This document shows, piece after piece, positions 1 to 8,200 of a stretch of DNA of 64,000 bases. The translations under genes were made by a program, and so were the position numbers. The DNA comes from Microthrixaceae bacterium. Lineage in GTDB: Bacteria; Actinomycetota; Acidimicrobiia; Acidimicrobiales; Iamiaceae. The notes under the pieces are model-generated. The model searched no databases. It was not told the origin of the DNA and saw only the letters and a program-made list of their open reading frames with translations. Where the stretch lies: the NCBI GenBank assembly GCA_016702505.1, contig JADJDU010000003.1, forward strand, positions 1-64,000, given 5' to 3'. Each line of letters starts with the position of its first letter. Positions within the stretch are counted from its first letter, which is position 1.

Positions 1-66
1 GTGCGCGGTGTCCGGCCATGATGGTCGGGTCACTCACCCATCGCACTGACTGCTGGAGTTCCCATC

Positions 67-1020
67 ATGGCCTACACGCGCTTGACGTTGCCCGGGCACG
101 AGGAGATCAGCCGGTGCCTGGCTGAGAACCCGATGGTCTCGTGGACCGAGCTGGGCCGGGTCTTGTGTCGACACCGGTCCTGGTCAAGCCCGATGTCGAC
201 GCCAACGGTGGCCGCCACCGCTACCGGGCAAGCACGGCGCAACGGGCCCTCGCGACAAGCGGCCCCGACGTGGGTGCCGGTTCGTCACAGCCCGAGCGGC
301 AGCCAAGGTGACCAACCATCTCACTGCCGGGTACTCCCGGCAGGCACCACCTGCTCCGATCGGCGGGATCGCCACCGAAACGATCTACCAGGGCATCTAC
401 CGGGGACTGCTGGAAGTTAAACCCACCGAAGTGCTGCGCACCCGCCGGCACCGTCGCCGAGGCCGCAACCAGCGTCGATCCCAGACCAGCACTCACGTCT
501 TGGGTGCCTTCACCTCGATTCATGACCGTCCCGCCGAGGTCGAGGACCGTAGCGAGTTCGGACACTGGGAAGGCGACGATCATCGGGGCCAGGAACCGGT
601 CGCGTTGATCACCCTGGTCGAAACGTGTCAGCCGCACCCCAGGTCGTGCTCGCGTTGCCCCGGCGGTCACGACTCGCTCACCACCTACAGAACGCTCGAC
701 GACTGGGTAGCGGGAATGCCCGCCAGCCACGCCGGTCCATCACCTGGGACCGAGTCAGAACTAGCCAAATGGGCCCTGATCGCCATGGCCTGGGGCATCG
801 ACTTCTACTCGCGGACGCCCACTCGCCCTGGCAACGAGGCCAAAAACAAGCGGCAACCGCCAACTCCAGTTCTGGCTCCCCAAAGGAACCGACCTCCTCC
901 ATCCACCCCAAGCCCACCTCGACCACATCTGCCACATCCTCAACACCCAACCCCGCCGATCACTCCACTGGCAGAGCCCCAACCACGTCTACGCTGCACG
1001 CACCGCGCACTGAATCCTGG
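67..1020 (+). pseudogene. IS30-family transposase relic
   Basis: Translated pieces in all three plus frames resemble an IS30-type DDE transposase. The start reads like its N-terminal helix-turn-helix region (MAYTRLTLPGHEEIS from 67). A second frame, from about 308, carries the hallmark ETIYQGIYRG and then RPAEVEDRSEFGHWEGD, which in intact members is followed by the catalytic core. The third frame, from about 625, has a 'SPWQRG' block and a C-terminal 'HWQSPNHVYAAR'-like stretch that appear only after further frame changes. At least three frameshifts separate these parts, so no functional enzyme can be made. I did not identify terminal inverted repeats or a target-site duplication. It directly abuts a short rhs fragment on its right, so it may have inserted into, or recombined with, an older rhs copy. 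Confidence 0.8.
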
Positions 1021-1038
1021 AACCTGCCGACTGCCGAC

Positions 1039-1128
1039 GTCATGCGGTTCTCCGCATCGAACCGAAGGTTGCGGTCGTTCCCGACGGATAAGTCATCGGT
1101 CCGGTTCCTCCGGGCGTCATAAGCGCAT
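1039..1128 (-). pseudogene. Short rhs gene fragment
   Basis: About 90 bases match the interior of the intact rhs gene at 7469-7560, with a few substitutions, a 2-base gap and an in-frame stop. Both copies share blocks such as gtcatgcggttct and gcggtcgttcccgacgg. The intact counterpart encodes a YD-repeat segment on the minus strand. The larger decayed rhs copy to the right lacks this part, and the order is rearranged relative to the intact gene. The fragment is therefore either a third rhs remnant or a displaced piece of the second. Confidence 0.8.
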
Positions 1129-1130
1129 CA

Positions 1131-1540
1131 GCTGATCTCCTCTCGCTCGACGACAGACAGGGCACTGGCTGCTGGAACTCAACGTCCCATCACCTCACGG
1201 TGTTACCGTTACGCCGGAACCCGTCGGCCTGCGTTCAGGTATGCAAGCCAATCAGCTGAGCCACAAATGCAACCAAACTGCACACAACAATGGCCCACCT
1301 GCCCATAGAGTCGAAACTTCCCAGGCGCGGTCATTCGCCGAGTAGGCCTTAGCAGGCGCGCTCCCGTCGCCTTCAGATAATTCGCTAGCATCGCGAATAT
1401 ATCGGCGGGATGAAACAACAATCACCAATCCACGACGCCATCATTAGAGGCTGCCATTGGTCGTCCATAATCAACAATCCGTAGGGGATGAGACTGAGCG
1501 GCACAAACAACATCGGGAAGAGATATTCGGGAGAAACCAC
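1131..1540. other. Gene-free spacer beside rhs relics
   Basis: No convincing gene was found here. The stretch looks less GC-rich than the rest of the window. Short minus-strand open frames exist (for example about 70 codons ending at 1209), but none resembles a recognisable family. It may be the eroded end of the decayed rhs toxin tail at its right. I could not confirm that. Confidence 0.4.
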
Positions 1541-3520
1541 ATGCCGACATCATCACCCATGTGACGTCCCACCCAACCTGGAACATACTTTCCAAAGCCC
1601 AGTCCAACAGTTGCTCCAACAAGTGACCACCAGTCACAACTCGTGAAGATACATGAATAGGATTCGGATACAAAGTTGAGTGCCGTCGCCTTGCTTGCAT
1701 ATGCCGTGACGCAGGCAGGGCTGACAATGGCAAGGGGCCATCGAAGGTTAGCCGACAACACCACCGACAGTTGTAGCTGTGGAATCCCACCGCACCTTGT
1801 CCGCTTGACCGATTGCCGATAGCACCGTATCAGCGTTACCCATCGTGATGCCGTCAAGGACCCCGGCAGCGGAATTTGCCGCATCCTGGCCTCGGACCGG
1901 ACTCCTATCCGCGATGTCGTCGACGATACCGCCCGGTGTGCACGGACCATCACCCAGAATCCGCAGAGACCGGTTGGATCAGAGCGATTGGCTGGGTTGC
2001 CTTGGTATAGCCGTAGGGTTCCTCGGTGATTGCTAAGAGTGGGTCGACTGTTGTGATTGGCCTGTTGTGGGGTCGTAGTGGCGGGCTCTTAGGTAGATGT
2101 AGCCGGTTTCGGGGTCGTGGTAATGGCCGGTGTATCCGTTGAGGGTTGTTCGAAGCCACCAGTTTGTGTTGGCGGTGATTTCACCGTGGGCGTTGTAGCT
2201 GATAGTGTTGCGGGTGGTTCCGTTGGCGTTGGTGGTGAGTCTGGTGGAGCCTTGGTGGTCTTGGTGAAGGTTATTGGACTTCGCCGGTGGTGTTGATCTG
2301 ATAGATCGGTGTCCCGCCCGGCCCGTAGATCCTACGCGCTCTGTGCGCCTTGATGCTCGGCTAGCAGCAACGGCGGACCGGTTCCGCCGGGTCAGGTGTG
2401 TTCTTTACGCCACTCGACGCCGGTGCCGGCGGTGTTTATCGGAAGTTGTTTGGCGGTGCGCATGCCGGTGGTGTCGTATTCGTAACGCCACGTCCTGGTC
2501 GGTGCCTTGAACACGCCGATCACATCGACCGCCACGTCAGTTTGGGTCCAGGATCCGATCGTGAGAGTCGGTGTCGGTGAGCGGGATGATCATGGTCGTC
2601 GAGGCGTGTTGGGCGGGGTCGAACACCACGATCCCGCCACCCAAGTCGGCTTCGGTGGTCCCAACCCGGACACCGGTGCCGGTCGGGTTGATAGCGGTGA
2701 CCGAAACCCATGACCGCCGCCAGTCTCACCCGACAGCCCCCCTGTCCGGTGGCCGCGACTTCGACTGGCGTGTTCGCCTGGGCGTGTCACGGGTTGTTGT
2801 CGCATATGCCGGTGCTGGTGGTGGTGTCGACGGGCGGGTGGGGGCTTCGAGTAGATCCAGTCCGGAGTCGGTGTCGTTTCCGGTGGGGATCTTCCAATAC
2901 CCCCGTGACCGCGACCCTGATGCTGGTGACACCGGCGGTTTCCAAAGTGATGGTGCCGTCAGGGTTGGGGGCACGGTGAACACACCAGCAGCGCCGACAC
3001 TGCCTGCCTCCCACCAACTCACCCGGCCGCATCCCCGACGGGGCGACACGCACCCTGGCCACGGGCGCGTTCTGGGCCAGGATCGACACGGTGACCGCGT
3101 TCACCCCCGGATGCGGGGATCCGCCGTGTCCGGCGGTGGCGATATCGGTTTCACCCGCCGGGAGGTTTCCACACGGCGAAGCGTCACACACACCAGTTCC
3201 CGACGTGGATTCGGCGGTGACTGTGGGGGGGAGCGGCCAGTAGTTCAGGGCCGGAACCCACGGCGACGGCGCCGGAAATAGCCGACCACATCGACCGACA
3301 CATCACACCACCCCGCTGGCCAAGGTGATCGTCCCGTTCCAGCCAGTTTCGCGGTCACAGTCTGAGCCGGGTTTGCCCGCTGTTGAGTGGGAGGTTCCAG
3401 CGGCGGCGTCACCAGCGGGGTTCACCTCCAACCAACCATCCGATGTGGTGCCTGGCGCGATGATCGGCTCACCACCGCCGTCACCCCTGACGCCGGCACA
3501 CCACCACACCGGCGACCTTC
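1540..3520 (-). pseudogene. Decayed second rhs gene with a different C-terminal tail
   Basis: The part 2009-3520 is a degraded copy of 5789-7320 in the intact rhs gene, in the same orientation, with many single-base indels. It covers the last part of the YD-repeat region, the inserted beta domains and the RHS core (RARHYDPTTGQ-type segment and EEPYGY). Left of 2009 the two copies diverge. The reading continues as QGNPANRSDPTGLCGF, the classical end of an RHS core. It then gives about 70 open codons including VDDIADRSPVRGQDAAN and RWDSTATTVGGVVG (about 1755-1965), and a hydrophobic piece DWWSLVGATVGLGFGKYVPG. That tail differs from the intact protein's tip, so this is a different toxin tip on the same core. 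The 5' half is missing, replaced by the IS3 relic. Frame changes rule out function. Confidence 0.85.
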
Positions 3521-3582
3521 TGATTCGGACTGGGATCGCGCAAGGTGCTCCTGAGCTTGGAAGCGAGTATGGAGCATGGCAA

Positions 3583-4960
3583 GCTTAACAGTGGTGGCCG
3601 AAACGGCCGCAGAAGTACCGGACGAGTTGCGTGAGCGAGGCGGTCCCGGATGGTCCTGGAGATCCGCCGTGAGTCCGGCCAGTCTCAGGGTGATCGCCCG
3701 GGTGGCTCGTGACCTTGGTGTAGGTGCCCGGTCCTAGCAGGTGGCTGGGTAGGCCGAAGCTGAGGTCGACTCGGGGACCCGTCCGGGCACGTCGACGGCC
3801 TGGCACGCAGCGTATCGCGGAGCTGGTGAAGGAGAACCGTGAGCTCCGCAGGGCGAACGACATCTTGAAAGCCGCATCGGTTTTTCTTCGCGACCGAGCT
3901 CGACTGGTCACCCGAAGAGGGCAAGGCCGCTGACCTCGGCAGAGGTCGCTGCGGTTGTTGAGTTCATCGATGCCCACCGGACCCGTGAGTCCGGTGGGCT
4001 GAGATGGGGGATCGAGCCGATCTGTGAAGTGCAGAGATCGCCCCCACCACCTACTGGTCCGCCAAGACCCGCAAGCCCTGCGCCCGCAAGGTCCGCGACG
4101 CTGAGATGGGCCCGAAGGTCCGGGCGATCTGGAAGAAGAACTACTCGGTGTACGGCCGCCGCAAGATGGCCGTCGCCGTTCGTAAGGCCGGCATCGACAT
4201 CGGCCGTGACCAGGTCGCACGCCTGATGAAAGCTGAGGGCATCAGCGGCCAGTCGAGCGAAGAAGCGTTTCACCACCCACGCCGATCCGGCCGCGACCCG
4301 GGCCCCGGATCTGGTGAAACGGAACTTCACCGCGACCGCACCCGATCAGTTGTGGGTTGCGGATTTCACGTACTGCTCGACATGGTCTGGGATCGTGTAC
4401 GTGGCGTTTGTTGTCGACGTGTTCTCCCGGCGCATCGTCGGCTGGAAAGCAGCGCGCACCATGCACGCCGACCTCGTCGTGGATGCGCTGAACATGGCCG
4501 CCTGGACCCGGCGGGGCACCGACCTCGCCGGGCTGATCTGCCACAACGACGCCGGCTCCCTGGGCAGTACACATCCATCACCTACACCGACCGCATCGAC
4601 GAGATCGGAGCGACGCCCTCCATAGGCACCATCGGCGACAGTTTCGATAATGCGATGGCCGAATCGGTGAACGCCCTCTACAAGACCGAACTGCACCGAA
4701 ACCCTGCCGTGCTCGCCGCCAACGGCGGGCACTGGAAAGGGCTCGAGGACCTCGAACTCGCCACCTGTGGGTGGGTGTCCTGGTTCAACGAGGACCGCAT
4801 CCACGGCGAGCTCGACGACCGCTCCCAGGCAGAGGTCGAAGCCGCCCACTGCCGTTCACGCGGTCAGGCCGATGCGGCCCTGACAAATCAAACCCACCGA
4901 GCACCCGTCAAACCCAGTCCGAATCAATCTGACCGCTCCAAACGCGACATCAATGGTATT
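3583..4960 (+). pseudogene. IS3-family transposase relic (orfA and orfB)
   Basis: The first part (about 3590-3930) reads, across frames, as an IS3-type OrfA: PDELRERG, then RVARDLGVGA, then the leucine-zipper block ELVKENRELRRANDILKAAS. OrfB follows with SGGLRWGIEPIC, IWKKNYSVYGRRKMAVA and GIDIGRDQVARLMKAEGI. It ends in the integrase core: DQLWVADFTY, VAFVVDVFSRRIVGWK, GDSFDNAMAESVNALYKTEL and WFNEDRIHGELDDRS. The DDE residues are recognisable, but the pieces are spread over three frames (changes near 3930, 4250-4310 and 4560-4570). It truncates the decayed rhs gene on its left. Its right end lies close to, and may cut, the small gene ending at 4950. Exact termini were not resolved. Confidence 0.85.
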
Positions 4961-5255
4961 CGCGCGTCGCAGTCCAGATGAGGTCAAACAATTCGTCCTC
5001 ATCCGCCCGACGGGCACCTAACGCCACGGAGCTCTTTGGCCGATACCCGAGAGCCTCAAGACGAACCAGCACGGCGTCGAGAAGGTCCGCCCGACTTGCG
5101 GCATCCCAAGCAGGAAAAAGGCTGATTCGCTCCGTTCTTCCGCGCGGCAGCAGCCTCTCGACTCCACCCGGGAGTCGTCCCACCCTTGTTCCCGAGTAAC
5201 GAGCAAGCTCTACATGTCGAATCCGGCTATCGAGTACTCCGAAGTCGCTAACCAC
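4950..5255 (-). CDS. Small protein after RHS toxin, candidate immunity protein
   Basis: This is an open frame of 101 codons, from a GTG that overlaps the rhs stop by a few bases. A TTG at 5285 would give 111 codons. I do not recognise the family. The product is small, soluble and mixed alpha/beta-like, with no membrane segment or signal peptide. It contains SRADLLDAVLVRLEALGY and ends in DELFDLIWTATREYH. In polymorphic-toxin loci the gene directly downstream of the toxin tip, in the same direction and often overlapping it, normally encodes the matching immunity protein. That position is the only basis for the call. The IS3 relic begins at or just inside its 3' end, so the C-terminus may be altered. 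Confidence 0.5.
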   Translation of the reverse strand: MVSDFGVLDSRIRHVELARYSGTRVGRLPGGVERLLPRGRTERISLFPAWDAASRADLLDAVLVRLEALGYRPKSSVALGARRADEDELFDLIWTATREYH

Positions 5256-8200
5256 GCAGGGCCTTCCCGACTTCCCAGATCTCAATGTGCCATTTCCGGT
5301 TTCCGATACCGATGCGGAACACGTCCTGTCCTGCCGAGGCGGATCCCTTCCACCCCCACCCGATACGCATCCATGTGTGGTTCAGAAGGCCACCGCCACC
5401 TTTCCCGCCGCGACCGAACAAGGTGCTTGACTTGCCGAACACCGATGAGTCTCGGATCCGAGCAGCCTGGGTTCCACCGGCTGCCCAGATGTCGATGACG
5501 AACATCGTCGCCTGCCCACCCCGGTACCAGCCGGAACATTCATTGGCATACTGCCCGGTGTCAGTGGCTCCTGTCGCATTCGTAACGGCGGTGATAGGGT
5601 TTATGTCGAGCATGCCGCTCGAGAAGTCCACGATGCCCTGAGCAACCTCGGGATGTTCATCACGGATGTTGTCGGAGGCGGTGTTACAACTCTCGTCGGA
5701 CGGACCGTATTGAATGCAGAACCCGCCCGGCAGGTCGATGCCCAGGCCCGAGTGATCCGTATTGTTCAGCGGGTCTCCGCTTACGTAGCCGTAGGGTTCT
5801 TCGGTGATTGCGACTAACGGGTCGAGGGTTGTGAATTGGCCGGTTGTGGGGTCGTAGTGGCGGGCTCTTAGGTAGATGTAGCCGGTTTCTGGGTCGTGGT
5901 ATTGGCCGGTGTAGCCGGCTAGTGGTTGTTCGAGCCACCAGTTGGTGTTGGCGATGATTTCACCGTGGGCGTTGTAGGTGATGGTGTTGCGGGTGGTTCC
6001 ATTCGCGTTGGTTGTGAGCCGGGTGGAGCCTTGGTGATCTTGGTGGAAGTATTGAACTTCGCCGGTGGTGTTGATCTGATAGATCGGTGTCCCGCCCGGC
6101 CCGTAGATCACATACGCGCTCTGCGCGCCTTGATGCTCCGCTAGCAACAACGGGAGACCGCCGCTGGCGGTCCAGGTGTGTTCTTTACGCCACTCCACAC
6201 CGGTGCCAGCGGTGTTGTCGAGTTGCTTGGCGGTGCGCATGCCGGTCGTGTCGTATTCGTAACGCCACGTCCTAGTCGGCGCACGGAACACACCGATCAC
6301 ATCGACCGCCACATCAGTTTCGGTCCATGATCCGATCGTGAACGTCCCGGTATCGGTGAGCGGAATGATCATGGTCGTCGACGCGTGTTGGGCTGGGTCG
6401 AACACCACGATCCCGCCACCCAAGTCGGCTTCGGTGGTCCCAACCCCGAGGACACCGGTGCCGGTCGGGTCGGTAGCGGTGACCGAAACCATGACCGCCA
6501 TGATCTCACCGCTCAGCCCCGCCTGTCCGGTGACCGCGACTTCGACTGGCGTGTTCGACTGGAGCGTGTCACACGGGTCGCTGTCACAGACACCGACGTT
6601 GGTGGTGGTATCCACCAGTCGGGTGGGGGCATCGAGAAGATCCAAGCCGAGACCGGTATCGGTTCCGGTGGGGACCTTCCAGTAGCCCGTCACCGCCACC
6701 CTGATGTTGGTGGAACCGGCGGCTTCCAAAGTGATCGTCCCGTCAGGGTTGAGGGGCACAGTGAACACACCAGCAGCACCGACACTGCCCGTTTCCCACA
6801 CCAACTCACCTGCTGCTGCCGTCCCAGATGGTGCGACACGGACCTGGCCACCAGACGCATGCTGGGCGAGGATCGACACGGTGACCGCGTTCACGCCCGA
6901 AGCGGGGATCCCGCCGTGTCCGGCGGTGGCGATATCGGTTTCACCCGCCGGGAGAGTCCCACACGGCGAAGCGTCACACACACCAGTTCCCGACGTGGAT
7001 TCGGCGGTGACTGTGGGGGTGAGCGGCCAGTAGTTCAGGGCCGGCACCCACGGCGACGGCGCCCGGAAGTAGCCGACCACATCGACCGACACATCCACAC
7101 CCACCCCACTAGCCAAGGTGATCGTCCCGTTCCCAGCCAGTTTCGCGGTCACGGTCTGAGCCGACGTTTGTCCGGCGTTGAGTGGGAGTGTCCCGGCGGC
7201 GGCGTCACCAGCGGGGTTCACCTCCAACCAGCCATCCGATGTGGTGCCTGACGCGATGATCGACACCACCACCGCCGTCACCCCTGACGCCGGCACACCA
7301 CCCACACCGGTGACCTGCACCGCGACAGGGTCATCAGCGGCAAGCCGGGCACACGGGGCACCATCACAAGTTCCGGCACCCGTCGTGGTGTCCACGATGC
7401 GAGACGCGGGGACGGGTACGTATTGGCGGGCGGTGTCGTCCTGCCACGTCGTCGGCAGGACCGCGCTGGTCATGCGGTTCTCGGCATCAAACCCATACGT
7501 TGCGGTCGTTCCCGACGGATACGTCATCGAGGTCCGGTTCCCGCGGGCGTCATAACCGTAGGTGGTCGCATCCTCGGGTGGGGTCCCACAATCACCGCCC
7601 TCGACGGTTTGCGATGTCCAACACAGCCGTTGGGCGGGGTCGAACACCTGCAACACCCCATCCTGGTCGACCAGGTTCGTGGCCGCATCAAACCCGAACC
7701 CCTCCGTCCCAGTCGCGGTCAGCCGGTCCCGGTCGTCATAGGCCCACGACTGATTCTGACCAGCCACGACCCCGGTGCCGGCGACAGACGTGACCTGGCC
7801 CTTCAAGTCACGGGGCCCATAGGAGAGGCTGCCCAGCATTGTCGAGCCGCGGTTCCATGTGACACCGACCATCCGATCAGAGCGATCGAACGAGTAGACG
7901 TCACGGTTCTGTGACGACACCGGGAACACCGTCTCAGACCAGTTGCTGTTCTGGTCATAACCAAACGTGGTGAGCCGGCCCGTCCAGTCCGTGGTCGAGG
8001 CCATTCTTCCGGCCCCGTCGAAAGTGCGGGTGACCGCGGTGGTCTGGCCCGGGTAACCAATCGATGTCAGGTTTCCAGTGTCGTCCCACCCGTAACTGGT
8101 GGCACGGCCGTTCACATCCGTGTGTGACGTCAACCGTGACCGCTGATCCCACACCCATGTTTCGGTGTCACCGCCCCGAGACGCTGAGGTCCTTCGTCCC

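Noticed and set aside
1471..1953. A 160-codon minus-strand frame as an independent gene
   Set aside because: It overlaps the continuation of the decayed rhs core in a neighbouring frame, and better coding-like text appears only after frame changes, so it was folded into the rhs pseudogene.
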